A program made the position numbers and the translations under genes. From positions 1-64,000 of the forward strand of contig JAJQAC010000050.1 of the NCBI GenBank assembly GCA_021204025.1: a stretch of DNA of 64,000 bases. Direction: 5' to 3'. This DNA is from Clostridiales bacterium. GTDB taxonomy: Bacteria; Bacillota; Clostridia; Lachnospirales; Lachnospiraceae. Positions 26,192 to 36,305 of the stretch are shown here, piece by piece. Position 1 is the first letter of the stretch. Each line of letters starts with the position of its first letter. Under the pieces are notes generated by a model. The model saw nothing but the letters and a program-made list of their open reading frames with translations. It was not told the DNA's origin and searched no databases.

Positions 26192-27313
26192 TCATTTCCC
26201 TTGCAACACCCGATCCAAAACTTCCGCCAGCGGCTCCATCGCGTTCACCGCCTCCTCCAGCGTATTGGTCTGCGCTCCGACTTCAATCAGCGACGAACGC
26301 GCCCGAAGGTGCAGATTATAACGAAGTCCTTTCATATAGATTTTTCTCATCAGATCCGGATATTCACGGCATGCCAGCAGCTGCATCTGAAAGGAAAATG
26401 CCAGATTGCCGGAGAGATTGGGATTTGGCAGGTAAGAGATCTCTCCTTCGGGCGTGCGGCTCATCCCCTGAAACAGCATGATCCTGGCGGTCGGTTTTCC
26501 GTTCACCTGCGTTACCAGCCGGGTTCCTTCCGCAACGCCGTCCCGATGGATATCAAGAATCACCTGGATTGTCGGATGTTCCTCCAGGATCTCTGTAATT
26601 CCTTCCAGTGCGTACGTATAGGCACGGCTGCGATCGAGACTCCCGCCCTTCATATCATAGGCTGTCGTATCATGGATCACATTCCATCCCTTTTCCTCCA
26701 GCAGTCCGGTCAAACGATTCCCCACACTGACTACCGTAGCCTCCGGATGCGCCGGACCATAGTCTGCGTAAGTTTCCTGCGAATGCGTGTGGTAAATCAG
26801 GATCTGCGGAGCGGAAGTCTCCTGCACAATCGTCAGATCCGTTCCTAGGAACTGATCCGCCTTCATCAGCGACCGGGGCGCAGTCGTCGACGGGTGGACG
26901 CTGTAATAGGTTTTCATCAGAAAATCGTAATCCTGAAGCCGGGAAAATTCCTCAATTTTCTCTGAAAGGATTCCATTTGCAGTACTGCCCGCTTCCCCCA
27001 TACGGGTACCTGCGTCCTGATATCCTGCCTGGTCATCTTCTGCCCCGGCTCCCGGTTTCCCGTCAGTCGATACTCCTTCCTTTTCTGACGCAAAAAACAG
27101 GTATCCGTATGTTTCATACGCATACCTGTATCTCTGATAAATCTTATAGGAGGGATCGCGTTCTCCAGCCTCTCCCGGTTCTGTAAGCATAAAAAAGGTC
27201 AGAAACAGCGTGCGGCAGACGATCACGGAAATGCCAAACATCCCGGCCAGCGCCAGCCCGATATACGCCGGCCGAAACCAGATCCGTTTCCCATATCTAC
27301 TCGAAGCAGACAA
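26192..27313 (-). CDS. spoIIP: Stage II sporulation protein P
   Basis: 373 residues. A single membrane helix at about 12-35 anchors the protein. The C-terminal amidase-type domain has [21 protein letters not shown] and a Glu in [14 protein letters not shown] as zinc or catalytic residues. SpoIIP is a peptidoglycan amidase/endopeptidase that drives engulfment of the forespore with SpoIID and SpoIIM. The start in the track is TTG and overlaps the sigE end by 17 bases. An AAGG just upstream gives weak support. It directly follows sigE, a position normally held by sigG. Confidence 0.93.
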   Translation of the reverse strand: MSASSRYGKRIWFRPAYIGLALAGMFGISVIVCRTLFLTFFMLTEPGEAGERDPSYKIYQRYRYAYETYGYLFFASEKEGVSTDGKPGAGAEDDQAGYQDAGTRMGEAGSTANGILSEKIEEFSRLQDYDFLMKTYYSVHPSTTAPRSLMKADQFLGTDLTIVQETSAPQILIYHTHSQETYADYGPAHPEATVVSVGNRLTGLLEEKGWNVIHDTTAYDMKGGSLDRSRAYTYALEGITEILEEHPTIQVILDIHRDGVAEGTRLVTQVNGKPTARIMLFQGMSRTPEGEISYLPNPNLSGNLAFSFQMQLLACREYPDLMRKIYMKGLRYNLHLRARSSLIEVGAQTNTLEEAVNAMEPLAEVLDRVLQGK

Positions 27314-28037
27314 TATCCTTTTTCAGCCTCTTCATAATCTTCTTTTCCAGGCGGGAAATATAGGACTGGGAAATTCCCATCAGATCTGCCACTTCCTTCT
27401 GCGTCATTTCATTCCCGTCCGCCGTCTTAAGCCCATACCGCAGCTCGACGATCCTGCGCTCACGCGGCGTCAGCCGGCTGATCGCATGATTCAGCAGATC
27501 TTTTTCGGTCTCATCCTCCAGTCCCCGGTAAATGATATCCTCATCAGTACCCAGAATATCCGCCAATAGCAGTTCGTTTCCGTCCCAATCAACATTGAGC
27601 GGCTCATCGATGGACACCTCCATCCGGGTCTTATTATTTTTTCTGAGATACATAAGGATCTCATTTTCGATACACCGGGACGCGTAAGTCGCGAGCTTGA
27701 TATTTTTCTCCGGGTTAAATGTATTAATCGCCTTGATCAGCCCGATCGTTCCAATCGAGATCAGATCCTCCACGCCCACACAGGTATTATCAAATTTTTT
27801 TGCTATGTAAACAACCAGACGCAGATTGTGCTCGATCAGCAGAGAACGGGCTTCCTTTTCATCACCGGATCCCAGCCGGCGGATCATCTCCGCCTCCTGC
27901 TTTGCGTCCAGCGGCGCCGGCAGGATATCCGCACCACCGATATAATGAACCTCACCCTGTTTCTGAAAAAGCATCGCCGCAAACGACGGGGCGGACTTAA
28001 ACTGCATCCGGTTCGGTATAGATACTTTCATGATCAT
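27297..28037 (-). CDS. sigE: RNA polymerase sporulation sigma factor SigE
   Basis: 246 residues. After a short pro-region comes [13 protein letters not shown], which matches the processing region of pro-sigma-E. Region 2 includes [19 protein letters not shown] and [17 protein letters not shown]. Region 4 ends with [20 protein letters not shown]. SigE is the early mother-cell sigma factor, activated by removal of its pro-sequence. The pro-sequence here is about 30 residues and contains several hydrophobic stretches. AGGAGG lies eight bases from the ATG. It follows spoIIGA by 23 bases. Confidence 0.95.
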   Translation of the reverse strand: MIMKVSIPNRMQFKSAPSFAAMLFQKQGEVHYIGGADILPAPLDAKQEAEMIRRLGSGDEKEARSLLIEHNLRLVVYIAKKFDNTCVGVEDLISIGTIGLIKAINTFNPEKNIKLATYASRCIENEILMYLRKNNKTRMEVSIDEPLNVDWDGNELLLADILGTDEDIIYRGLEDETEKDLLNHAISRLTPRERRIVELRYGLKTADGNEMTQKEVADLMGISQSYISRLEKKIMKRLKKDIVCFE

Positions 28038-28060
28038 TTTTTGTTCCTCCTAGTTCCAGC

Positions 28061-28918
28061 TTATGATTCTTCTGTATGTAAAAGCATTTCATAGCCATGC
28101 CCGCGTGAAAGCGGATACCGGCTGATCGCGATCCAGGGATGATCATACTGTCTCACAGTCCCTTCTTCTGTCTCTACCTGCATATGATCGATCCGTACAC
28201 AAGGCAGAACTCCATACCGGACTCCGATCGAGCGGAAGGGGACATAGATCACCTGGTTCACCCGATCAATCAGTCTCCTGCCCACCACCTCTGATACGAT
28301 ATGCACCGGATGATGATGATATGGTTCAAATAACCGGTTTCCTGTATCACAGAGCGCGGTAACCGTCTCTGTCTTTCCCCGGTAACACAGCGTCACCCGG
28401 AAAAAAATCTCCCGATGTTCTTCCCTGCGTCCCAAATGACGCCACAAGAAAAGAAGTCCACTGTAAATCACGATTCCCCACAGAATAACCGGTAAAAGTT
28501 TCCACTGCCGACAACACCCGGAAATCGTGAGCCCCCATTCCCGAGGGATATGGACGCCAAGCAGCTCCAGCGTTCCCCCCATAAGCGCTCCCATAAGATA
28601 AAGCGTTACAAATCTGTGCGCAAATTCCTGTACCGGGACTCTCCCAAAAGCGACCCACAACATCAGAGCTGACACCGCCGGTCCCTCTATGGCAATCTCC
28701 GAAATTTCCCGTAACACCTCCACTCCGGATCCCCATGCAGCAAACTCCCACAGCCGAAAGGCGACCACCAGCACGCAGTTGATCGTTCCTCCCGAAAATG
28801 CCGCCAGCCAGAGTCTCTTCTTTCCTGCATATAGCTTCAGAAAATGCTTTGTCAGATCAAGGAGCAGCAGATTCATCAGAATATTGATCAGCACAAAAGC
28901 ATCCAGATACAATATCAT
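28061..28918 (-). CDS. spoIIGA: Sporulation sigma-E processing peptidase SpoIIGA
   Basis: 285 residues from ATG 28918. Five membrane helices fill the first half (MILYLDAFVLINILMNLLLL onward). The C-terminal half is an aspartic-protease-like domain with CDTGNRLFEP. It cleaves pro-SigE. The ORF track starts 49 residues earlier, but that lies at or upstream of the predicted transcription start, so the internal ATG is chosen. The ribosome site GGGAGGTG is 20 bases away, with a small CGGC-AGA-GCCG hairpin between, which could bring it closer. This start is the least certain point. Confidence 0.88.
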   Translation of the reverse strand: MILYLDAFVLINILMNLLLLDLTKHFLKLYAGKKRLWLAAFSGGTINCVLVVAFRLWEFAAWGSGVEVLREISEIAIEGPAVSALMLWVAFGRVPVQEFAHRFVTLYLMGALMGGTLELLGVHIPREWGLTISGCCRQWKLLPVILWGIVIYSGLLFLWRHLGRREEHREIFFRVTLCYRGKTETVTALCDTGNRLFEPYHHHPVHIVSEVVGRRLIDRVNQVIYVPFRSIGVRYGVLPCVRIDHMQVETEEGTVRQYDHPWIAISRYPLSRGHGYEMLLHTEES

Positions 28919-28961
28919 GACAGCGGCTCTGCCGTTTTCACCTCCCCCTTCATCCTCTCTC

Positions 28962-28995
28962 ATCATAGCAATCTGACTCTGCAAATGCTGTCGAA
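28962..28995 (-). promoter_or_regulatory. spoIIG promoter with Spo0A box
   Basis: A perfect Spo0A box TGTCGAA (plus 28989-28995, TTCGACA on the minus strand) lies 21 bp upstream of a TATGAT -10 (plus 28962-28967). In B. subtilis the spoIIG promoter also has an unusually long spacer with Spo0A boxes over the -35. The same design here suggests Spo0A-P activation. Confidence 0.7.
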
Positions 28996-29026
28996 TCCGC
29001 GTCTTACTTTCATTTTTTTCCACGAC

Positions 29027-29060
29027 AAAAAAGGACAGAAAACTCTGTAGTCTTCTGTCC
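29027..29060 (-). terminator. ftsZ terminator
   Basis: Minus-strand stem GGACAGAA with TTCTGTCC, extended by inner pairs, and then TTTTTTG. It lies 57 bp after the ftsZ stop and separates the division cluster from spoIIGA. Confidence 0.85.
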
Positions 29061-29116
29061 TTCACATGGATCCTCTTGGATAATTCTGTTTTCCTGTCTT
29101 TTCCGTCTCCACCCGA

Positions 29117-30355
29117 TCAACGACCGCGCTTTGGATTCTTAAGGAAATCGGGAATATTGATCTGATTGGGCTGCGTTCTCGCACGATAAGACGGTGCCGG
29201 GGTCTCCGCTGCGGTATCGCTCTTTGCCGCCGTCTGAGGAGCCGCTGTCTTTGCTCTTACTGCCGGTTCTACAGTAGCTGCCGCCCCGGAGGATGCGGTA
29301 TTAAACGCCGGTATATTCAACTGAGAAACCGGAGCTGCCTGCGGTTTGGACGGTTTGAAGCTGCCAAAACCAGCCATCGCTTTATTGACCGGAGACTCAT
29401 TCTGATGAGCATCCAGACCGGTCGCAATCACCGTGATCGTCGCTTCATCCTGCGCGTTCTGGTCATACATCGCGCCAAAAATGATATTGGCGTCATCACC
29501 GGCAAGTTCCTGCACATAGGTAGCAGCCTCATTTGCCTCAATCAGGCTGATATCGCCTGAAATATTAATAATCACATGGGTCGCGCCCTCGATCGTCGTC
29601 TCCAGAAGCGGGCTGGCAACGGCCTGTTTCACTGCCTCAACTGCCTTGTCATCTCCTTTGGCATGTCCGATACCAATATGCGCGATACCCTTATCCGTCA
29701 TAACTGTCTGTACATCCGCAAAATCCAGATTAATCAGACCGGGAACATTGATCAGATCCGTAATCCCCTGTACTGCCTGCTGCAGCACCTCATCTGCTTT
29801 CTTTAAGGCATCCGGCATCGTAGTCCTGCGGTCAACAATCTCCAGCAGCTTGTCATTGGGGATAACAATCAGCGTGTCGACGTTCTCTTTCAGATGCTCG
29901 ATGCCCGTCATCGCGTTTGCCATACGAGTCTTTGCCTCAAAACGGAATGGCTTGGTCACAACCCCTACCGTCAGGATACCCATATCCTTTGCCAGTCTCG
30001 CGATCACCGGCGCCGCACCGGTGCCGGTACCGCCGCCCATACCACAGGTGACAAACACCATATCCGCGCCTTTCATCGCCTCTGAGATCTGATCGGAACT
30101 CTCCTCAGCAGCCTTCTGTCCCACCTCCGGTCTCGCACCGGCTCCAAGACCCTTTGTCAGCTTCTCACCGATCTGCATGGCTGTCTGCGCCTTGCAGAAC
30201 TGGAGAGCCTGTTTGTCTGTATTAATCCCGATAAATTCCACTCCGGCAATATTTTCATCGATCATGCGGTTTACCGCGTTGTTACCTGCTCCTCCCACGC
30301 CAATTACAATAATCTTTGCCGAATTCTCAGATTCATTTATGTTAATCTCGATCAA
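29117..30355 (-). CDS. ftsZ: Cell division protein FtsZ
   Basis: 412 residues. The tubulin signature is [13 protein letters not shown] near residue 107. The N-terminal GTPase begins [17 protein letters not shown], and [11 protein letters not shown] and the T7 loop are present. A variable linker rich in Ala, Ser and Thr (about 320-395) leads to the C-terminal peptide [14 protein letters not shown] that contacts partner proteins. FtsZ polymerises at midcell into the division ring. No ftsA lies in the cluster, as usual in Clostridia that use SepF. It has its own promoter and terminator. Confidence 0.99.
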   Translation of the reverse strand: MIEININESENSAKIIVIGVGGAGNNAVNRMIDENIAGVEFIGINTDKQALQFCKAQTAMQIGEKLTKGLGAGARPEVGQKAAEESSDQISEAMKGADMVFVTCGMGGGTGTGAAPVIARLAKDMGILTVGVVTKPFRFEAKTRMANAMTGIEHLKENVDTLIVIPNDKLLEIVDRRTTMPDALKKADEVLQQAVQGITDLINVPGLINLDFADVQTVMTDKGIAHIGIGHAKGDDKAVEAVKQAVASPLLETTIEGATHVIINISGDISLIEANEAATYVQELAGDDANIIFGAMYDQNAQDEATITVIATGLDAHQNESPVNKAMAGFGSFKPSKPQAAPVSQLNIPAFNTASSGAAATVEPAVRAKTAAPQTAAKSDTAAETPAPSYRARTQPNQINIPDFLKNPKRGR

Positions 30356-30440
30356 GATTTTCGTCCTCCTTCAATCAATATTCTCCCCTTTTGTAATAGT
30401 TGTAATGGTTTTGTAACGCTTAAAAATTCAGCTAACTACT

Positions 30441-30469
30441 ACTATAGGTGATTTCTAAAAAAATATCAA
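30441..30469 (-). promoter_or_regulatory. ftsZ promoter
   Basis: Minus-strand TTGATA (plus 30464-30469) and TATAGT (plus 30441-30446) are spaced by 17 bp. The start would fall about 80 bp before the ftsZ ATG. It lets ftsZ be expressed apart from the upstream cluster. Confidence 0.75.
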
Positions 30470-30492
30470 CCTATTCTTTCAACTTTTTTCTC

Positions 30493-31224
30493 CTATTTTT
30501 CCGGCTTAAATGCGTATCCGGCGCTCGCTCCGGTATCATCGTAATCATCCAGATACAACGTTCCTTTCCTTCCTTCCAGAATCGGCAGCATATCACTCAG
30601 TTCCGCAATTTTTCCATTCAGGCTTTCATTACTCCCCAAAACCACCTGAATATCGCCGATATACAACGTCGCCTCCCCATAAGTGCTGTACTGGATCTTG
30701 TCAACGCTCAGATGATAAATCGATAAAATCTGAGTAAGGTTCAGAATCTCCTCAAAAATGCTGTCACTCTCTACCGGCAGCTTCTGATAAAGCACAATCT
30801 GCCCGAATTTCAGTCCTGTAATCCAGGGAATTCCCGACAGCTTTTCGTTGGCACTCTCCACGATAATTCCGTCTTTATCAAAATACATATAGCTGCTCAT
30901 ATAGGATACATAACCAACCACGGATTTTTCATAGACAAGAACCTCTACCCGGTTAGGTCCCCGGAAAACGATCCGGTACTCCTGCACAAATGGAATACTC
31001 TCATGCGGACGTACCTTATCCCGGATATAACAATAAAGGGAATTGCGACTCAGCCGATCCGGAAAAAGGATCTCTTCGATCTGCTCCGATGTATACCGTT
31101 CATTCCCCGTGATCTCAATTTCCCTGATATTAATACTAAGACAGAGTATCAGAACCAGCAGCACAACCACTGTCACTACGATAACAATCCTCTTTTTTCC
31201 CCCTGCCTGTGTTTCTGTTCTCAT
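30493..31224 (-). CDS. ftsQ: Cell division protein FtsQ/DivIB
   Basis: 243 residues. A short basic cytoplasmic tail (MRTETQAGGKKR) and one membrane helix (about 13-33) precede a POTRA domain (REIEITGNERYTSEQIEEIL) and the FtsQ beta domain. The motif RIVFRGPNRVEVLVYEK fits the family. It forms the FtsQ-FtsL-FtsB complex that controls septal wall synthesis outside the membrane. It sits between murA and ftsZ, the usual Firmicute place. Sequence conservation is low in this family, so the call rests on layout, length and neighbours. Confidence 0.88.
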   Translation of the reverse strand: MRTETQAGGKKRIVIVVTVVVLLVLILCLSINIREIEITGNERYTSEQIEEILFPDRLSRNSLYCYIRDKVRPHESIPFVQEYRIVFRGPNRVEVLVYEKSVVGYVSYMSSYMYFDKDGIIVESANEKLSGIPWITGLKFGQIVLYQKLPVESDSIFEEILNLTQILSIYHLSVDKIQYSTYGEATLYIGDIQVVLGSNESLNGKIAELSDMLPILEGRKGTLYLDDYDDTGASAGYAFKPEK

Positions 31225-31275
31225 ATCATTATTGTCCCCTGCGTATAGGAATCGAGCAGGAGGCAGCTTCTGGCC

Positions 31276-32553
31276 TCATACTCGCTGTCTGTCGTTTGCG
31301 ATAAGCCGGATTGCGGCTCCCACGGATTGAAGATCCCCACAGATATCCTCATATCCTCTGGCGATACAGGGATATCCGTCTACCAGTGTCGTTCCCTCCG
31401 CTATCAGCCCGGCAACTGCCAGAGCCGCGCCACCGCGCAGATCACGCGCACAGACAGAGGCGCCGGACAGACGCTGACCGCCCTCCACATATACTGTGTT
31501 TCCTTCTATTATAATATTTGCCCCTAATTTCTGCAATTCTTTTGCCGTGGCAAATCTTTCCTCAAAAACCATCTCGCGGATTCTCGAAATCCCATCGGCC
31601 CTGAGCGCCGCCGTCAGCATCACAGACTGCAGATCCGTCGAAAATCCCGGATACGGTCCGGTCTCCAGGATGACCAGTCTTAATATCCCATCCTGTTTTA
31701 CGAGAATCCCGTTCGAAAAGGTCCGCGTCCGGGTACCCATTCTCCCTGCCACCCGCAGATTTTCTTTCATTGCGTTTTCAGGCGCATCACGCAGAAAGAC
31801 CTCGCCGCCTGCCGCCATCACGGCCCCCAGATAGGTTCCTGCCACGATCCGGTCACCCGGTATCGTAAATTCACAGTCCCGCCGGAATTCCCCGCTTCTG
31901 ACTGACAACACATTACTTCCGACCCCTTCGATCTGTACACCCATTTCTTCCAGGAAATGGCAGAGTACCTCAATCTCAGGCTCTCTCGCCGCTCCGGTCA
32001 GCACCGTACTCCCCTCTGCAGCCGCTGCCGCCATCAGCGCCGTCTCCGTAGCGCCTACGCTCGGATACGGCAGATTCATCAACGCTCCGCGCAGCCCGCA
32101 TGTTCTGGCAAACATACGGCTTTCCGTCTCCGTTACGGACACCCCGGTCTCTGTCAGTACCTTCAAATGCAGATCTATCGGCCTCCTGCCAATCGAGCAT
32201 CCCCCCGGCCGTCCAAAAACCACCTCACCAAGTCTTGCCAGAAGCGGAGCACAGAGCATAATCGACGAACGCATTTTTTCCGCTTCATCTGCCGGAATCT
32301 CGCACGAGGTAAGAGCATCCGCCTCGATCACCAACACATCCCCCGCGAACTTCACTCCGCAGCCAAGCGCCCTGAGGATCCGGATCATGCAAAACACATC
32401 CTGAATTCGCGGAACATTTCTTATAACCGTAGTTCCCCGGTTAAGAAGCGATGCTGCCATAACCGGCAGCACCGCGTTTTTAGAACCCTGTATTCTGATT
32501 TCACCCGTAAGTCCCCGTGTTTCCCTGACCTCAATTACTCTGGTATCCGCCAT
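31276..32553 (-). CDS. murA: UDP-N-acetylglucosamine 1-carboxyvinyltransferase
   Basis: 425 residues from ATG 32553. The track uses a TTG nine codons earlier with no ribosome site. The N-terminal QGSKNAVLPVMAASLL holds the catalytic Lys-Asn pair, and GRPGGCSIGRRPIDLHL holds the Cys that fosfomycin attacks. DRIVAGTYLGA is the EPSP-synthase-fold motif. The enzyme adds enolpyruvate to UDP-GlcNAc in the first committed step of peptidoglycan synthesis. Low-GC Gram-positives often carry two murA genes. This one is the copy within the dcw cluster. Confidence 0.96.
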   Translation of the reverse strand: MADTRVIEVRETRGLTGEIRIQGSKNAVLPVMAASLLNRGTTVIRNVPRIQDVFCMIRILRALGCGVKFAGDVLVIEADALTSCEIPADEAEKMRSSIMLCAPLLARLGEVVFGRPGGCSIGRRPIDLHLKVLTETGVSVTETESRMFARTCGLRGALMNLPYPSVGATETALMAAAAAEGSTVLTGAAREPEIEVLCHFLEEMGVQIEGVGSNVLSVRSGEFRRDCEFTIPGDRIVAGTYLGAVMAAGGEVFLRDAPENAMKENLRVAGRMGTRTRTFSNGILVKQDGILRLVILETGPYPGFSTDLQSVMLTAALRADGISRIREMVFEERFATAKELQKLGANIIIEGNTVYVEGGQRLSGASVCARDLRGGAALAVAGLIAEGTTLVDGYPCIARGYEDICGDLQSVGAAIRLIANDRQRV

Positions 32554-32641
32554 CGTCTCATCTTTCTTCCCTGTCGGCAATCGGGTACCTCCCGTGTTTG
32601 AAACACTTACTGTATCCTATGCCGCCATGATCGGAAAGGTT

Positions 32642-33772
32642 TTACTTTTCCAGGCGAATCTGATTGGAAACACCCAGCGCCATACCAATTTCAATCATAA
32701 AGAAGAGCACCGACGTACCCCCATAACTGATAAACGGTAACGTAATGCCGGTATTGGGAATTGTGTTTGTCACAACCGCAATATTGAGAATCACTTGGAT
32801 CGCGATATGTCCCATCACTCCTACCACCAGAAGCGCGCCAAACAGATCCGGCGCATTTTCCGCGATCAACATCAGGCGATAAAGCAAGAACAGAAAAACA
32901 AGAATGATCGACGCCGCGCCAAAAAGTCCCAGTTCCTCACAGATGATCGAAAAAATCATATCATTCTGAGCCTCAGGCACAAATCCCATCTTCTGGATAC
33001 TCTCGCCAAGACCCTTTCCCACCAGTCCTCCGGAACCGATTGCATATAATCCCTGGAGCACCTGAAAGCCGCCGTCCTGCGGATAGGCTTCCGGATTCAG
33101 CCAGACATGAATTCTTTCCAGCTGATAGGGCTGCAGCAGGTTAATCTTTTCCAGAAAAATTGCCAGAGGTCCCGCAGTGGCAAATACCCCCACTCCTGCG
33201 GCTCCGCATACAAAAAACGGCCATTTGATCTTACAGGCCACAAAGAGCATGATAAAAGCGATTCCCACGATAATGATACCGGAGCTTAAGTTATTTGCCG
33301 CAACAATCCCGGCAATCGGCAGCGTCATCACGATCACCAGCCCGCTTCCTCTGAGAGAATTAATCTGCGAGTCCATTTTGGTGATCACCAGAGCCAATGC
33401 GATGATCAATGTAATCTTTACCAGTTCGGTCGGCTGAAAGCTCAGAGAACCCACTCCCAGCCAGCGCCGTTTCCCATTTACACGCCGTCCGAAAAGTGAC
33501 ACCGCAATCATCAGCACATAAGAAAGGAGATAACCAAAAACCGCGACCCGTTCATAGATGTGATAATTAATTTTGGATATCAGCAAAGCGCCTAAAAGCC
33601 CCGCCCCCGCGATCTTCAGCTGGCGCATCATAAAGTAAGAGGCATCATCATACATGAGCTGGGCAGTATAAGAGCTCGCGCTGTAGATCATCACCAGACC
33701 GAAAGCAGTCAGAAAAATTACACAGAATAACAGGCTGTAATCATAAAAATGTTTTCCCTTTTTCTTAGCCAT
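32642..33772 (-). CDS. ftsW: FtsW/SpoVE-type peptidoglycan polymerase (SEDS)
   Basis: 376 residues from ATG 33772, with AGGAGG ten bases upstream. Ten membrane helices and the SEDS signatures are present, including PTELVKI, GLGESIQKMGFVPEAQNDMIF and NTGITLPFISYGGTS. It is a lipid II glycosyltransferase that works with a class B PBP. Position next to murD and murA supports FtsW, while the neighbouring spoVD-like PBP makes SpoVE possible. Sequence alone does not separate the two. It is part of the continuous minus-strand cluster. Confidence 0.93.
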   Translation of the reverse strand: MAKKKGKHFYDYSLLFCVIFLTAFGLVMIYSASSYTAQLMYDDASYFMMRQLKIAGAGLLGALLISKINYHIYERVAVFGYLLSYVLMIAVSLFGRRVNGKRRWLGVGSLSFQPTELVKITLIIALALVITKMDSQINSLRGSGLVIVMTLPIAGIVAANNLSSGIIIVGIAFIMLFVACKIKWPFFVCGAAGVGVFATAGPLAIFLEKINLLQPYQLERIHVWLNPEAYPQDGGFQVLQGLYAIGSGGLVGKGLGESIQKMGFVPEAQNDMIFSIICEELGLFGAASIILVFLFLLYRLMLIAENAPDLFGALLVVGVMGHIAIQVILNIAVVTNTIPNTGITLPFISYGGTSVLFFMIEIGMALGVSNQIRLEK

Positions 33773-33864
33773 CTGCCCTTCTCCTCCTGCTCGATTCTTT
33801 TCTCTATCCAATCATTCCGGCGGCTCAGGCATACGATCTGTCCGGCTGCCTGACAACACTTTCA

Positions 33865-35220
33865 TCATAGAGCTCTGACACATTCCTTAAAAATGCGTCC
33901 GCGCTGCTCATAATTGTCAAACATTCCCCAGCTTGCACAGGCCGGTGACAGAAGTACATTCTCACCGGGATTTGCGTAAGCCGCGCATACGCGCACTGCC
34001 TCCGGCATATCCTCCGCATACATGATATCCGTAAATCCATGGGCCCGGGCACAGGCTGCGATCTTATCCCGCGTCTGACCGATCAGCACCAGATATTTCA
34101 CCTTGCCTTCAAAAGCTTCGATCCACTCGTCATATTCACTGTGCTTATCATACCCACCGGCAATCAGTACCGTCGGTCCTGGCATCGCACGGATCGCCTG
34201 AATAGCGGCATCCGGATTGGTTCCCTTGGAATCATTGTAATATCGAACGCCGGAGCGTTCCAGTACAAACTCGATCCGGTGTTCTACCGCCTGAAACTCC
34301 TTCACCGCCTTACAGATATTCTCTAACGGTACTCCCATCTTTAAAGAAATGCCGATCGCCGCCATAATATTCTCATAATTATGCTTTCCCAGCAGGTGCT
34401 GCTCATGGACGTTCAGAAGTTCTTCCTTTTTGCCGTCATGAGCATACATAAACAGATCACCATCCAGATACAATCCCTTTTCCAGTACCTGAGTACTGGA
34501 AAAGAACATCACCTGAGGCTTACATTCTTCGCTCTCACCGAACTCACGCAGCACCGGATCGTCATAATTCAGCACGACCCAGTCTTCCTCTGTCTGGTTC
34601 TCCGTCACACGCTTTTTGATATTAATATAATTTTCCATCGTGCCATGTCGGTTCAGATGATCCGGTGTAATATTTAAGATTGCGCTGACATCCGGGCGAA
34701 AATCCATGATCGTCTCCAACTGAAAGCTCGATACCTCCGCCACCGTCACGGATTTTTCCGTAGTCTCAAGAGCCATCTCCGTATACGGCGTTCCAATATT
34801 TCCCACCACAAAAACTTCCTCATAGAAAGTTTTCATGATCTCTCCGGTCAGTGCCGTCGTCGTCGTCTTGCCGTTTGTGCCTGTAATAGCAGCCAGCTTT
34901 CCCTTTGCCACATGATACGCAAGCTGGATCTCACTCCAGATCGGGATCTCTGCTTCGTCAATCACCGGCACAAAAGGCGCGTCCAGCGGAATCCCCGGAC
35001 TGATAATCGCCAGCTCCACCCCTATCAGATCCAGACACTCCAGTTTACCGAAAAGGAGAGTAACTTTCGCGTCCTCCGCAAAATTTTCCCTGATCGTATC
35101 CGGATCCAGTTTATCGTTGCCGTCATACAGGATAATCTCGCCACCTAGGGACAGCAGCAGCTTCGCCGCAGCGATACCGCTCTTACCTGCTCCCGCCACA
35201 AGGACCTTCTGACTGTTCAT
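33865..35220 (-). CDS. murD: UDP-N-acetylmuramoyl-L-alanine--D-glutamate ligase
   Basis: 451 residues from ATG 35220, which follows AGGAGGAAAAAAC. The N-terminal Rossmann-like domain (VLVAGAGKSGIAAAKLL) binds UDP, and the P loop is GTNGKTTTTALTG. NHLNRH-type residues appear in ITPDHLNRHGTM, and YYNDSKGTNPDA is the ligase domain signature. It adds D-glutamate to UDP-MurNAc-L-Ala in the cytoplasm. It lies 11 bases after mraY, so the two are likely coupled. The other Mur ligases (murC, murE, murF) are not in this window. Confidence 0.97.
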   Translation of the reverse strand: MNSQKVLVAGAGKSGIAAAKLLLSLGGEIILYDGNDKLDPDTIRENFAEDAKVTLLFGKLECLDLIGVELAIISPGIPLDAPFVPVIDEAEIPIWSEIQLAYHVAKGKLAAITGTNGKTTTTALTGEIMKTFYEEVFVVGNIGTPYTEMALETTEKSVTVAEVSSFQLETIMDFRPDVSAILNITPDHLNRHGTMENYINIKKRVTENQTEEDWVVLNYDDPVLREFGESEECKPQVMFFSSTQVLEKGLYLDGDLFMYAHDGKKEELLNVHEQHLLGKHNYENIMAAIGISLKMGVPLENICKAVKEFQAVEHRIEFVLERSGVRYYNDSKGTNPDAAIQAIRAMPGPTVLIAGGYDKHSEYDEWIEAFEGKVKYLVLIGQTRDKIAACARAHGFTDIMYAEDMPEAVRVCAAYANPGENVLLSPACASWGMFDNYEQRGRIFKECVRAL

Positions 35221-35231
35221 GTTTTTTCCTC

Positions 35232-36200
35232 CTATAATCCTAAGTAAGCCACCAGGCACATAATCGTTGTCACAATAGAAAACACCGCTACCACTCTGGT
35301 TTCCGACCAGCCGCCCAGTTCAAAATGATGATGGATCGGCGCCATGCGGAAAATACGTTTCCCATGCGTCGCTTTAAAATAGCTGACCTGCAGGATTACT
35401 GACAGCACCTCCGCCAGATAAATCAGACCAATCAACGGAATAAACAGAGGAAGCCGCATCATAAACGCACTCGAAGCGACGAAACCTCCCAACGCCAGCG
35501 AACCCGTATCTCCCATAAAAACTCTCGCCGGATATACATTGAAAAGCAAAAACCCGAGCAGACTTCCGACAACCGCTCCCGTGATCGGACTGATGCCGCT
35601 GTCTTCCCCCAGCGAGACGATGGTCAGAAATGTCGCCACCAGAATCGTCACACTGGTGCAAAGCCCGTCCAGTCCATCTGTAAAATTAACGCCATTATCC
35701 GTCCCCAGCACGACAAAAAAGACAAACGGGATAAAGAAAATCCCGATGTCCAGAAAATACCCGTCTTTAAAACCTCCGGTAAAAGGAATCAGCATCGTCG
35801 TCTCTACTTCGCCGGAATGAATCAGATACCAGATAAAGATCCCCGTAATCACAAACTGTCCGGCAAGTTTCTGTTTCGGATTCAGTCCCTCGGAACGTTT
35901 CATAACAATCTTGATATAATCATCCAGAAAACCAATGACGCCGAAACCTGCCGTCATAAAAAGCACCGGAATAACCGCCGGATAATCCCGGATATAGAGA
36001 AGTGATGTTATAACGATACTCGCAAGTATCATCAAACCACCCATCGTCGGAGTCCCCTGCTTTTTCAGATGTGTCTGCGGCCCGTCACTCCGGACCTGCT
36101 GGCCGAATTTCAGCCGATGCAGAAAGGGGATCCCGATCGGACATAAAATCGAACTGATCGCAAACGAAATAATTATTGCAAGTATTGTCTCATCAATCAT
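35232..36200 (-). CDS. mraY: Phospho-N-acetylmuramoyl-pentapeptide transferase
   Basis: 322 residues with ten membrane helices. The catalytic motifs are KKQGTPTMGG, DDYIK, the NFTDGLDGL loop and the His-rich HGKRIFRMAPIHHHFE. It moves phospho-MurNAc-pentapeptide onto undecaprenyl phosphate to make lipid I at the inner membrane face. It follows spoVD after 105 bases and directly precedes murD. A TATACT sequence in the spoVD-mraY gap could be a weak extra promoter, but no convincing -35 accompanies it. Confidence 0.98.
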   Translation of the reverse strand: MIDETILAIIISFAISSILCPIGIPFLHRLKFGQQVRSDGPQTHLKKQGTPTMGGLMILASIVITSLLYIRDYPAVIPVLFMTAGFGVIGFLDDYIKIVMKRSEGLNPKQKLAGQFVITGIFIWYLIHSGEVETTMLIPFTGGFKDGYFLDIGIFFIPFVFFVVLGTDNGVNFTDGLDGLCTSVTILVATFLTIVSLGEDSGISPITGAVVGSLLGFLLFNVYPARVFMGDTGSLALGGFVASSAFMMRLPLFIPLIGLIYLAEVLSVILQVSYFKATHGKRIFRMAPIHHHFELGGWSETRVVAVFSIVTTIMCLVAYLGL

Positions 36201-36305
36201 GATCTGCTCCTGGTGATATGTAACATCAAACGGCAGAATACGCCGCTGTTACGATATGTAATAGAAATACAACACTGTATAGTATACGCTTTTTCCGCCG
36301 AACAA

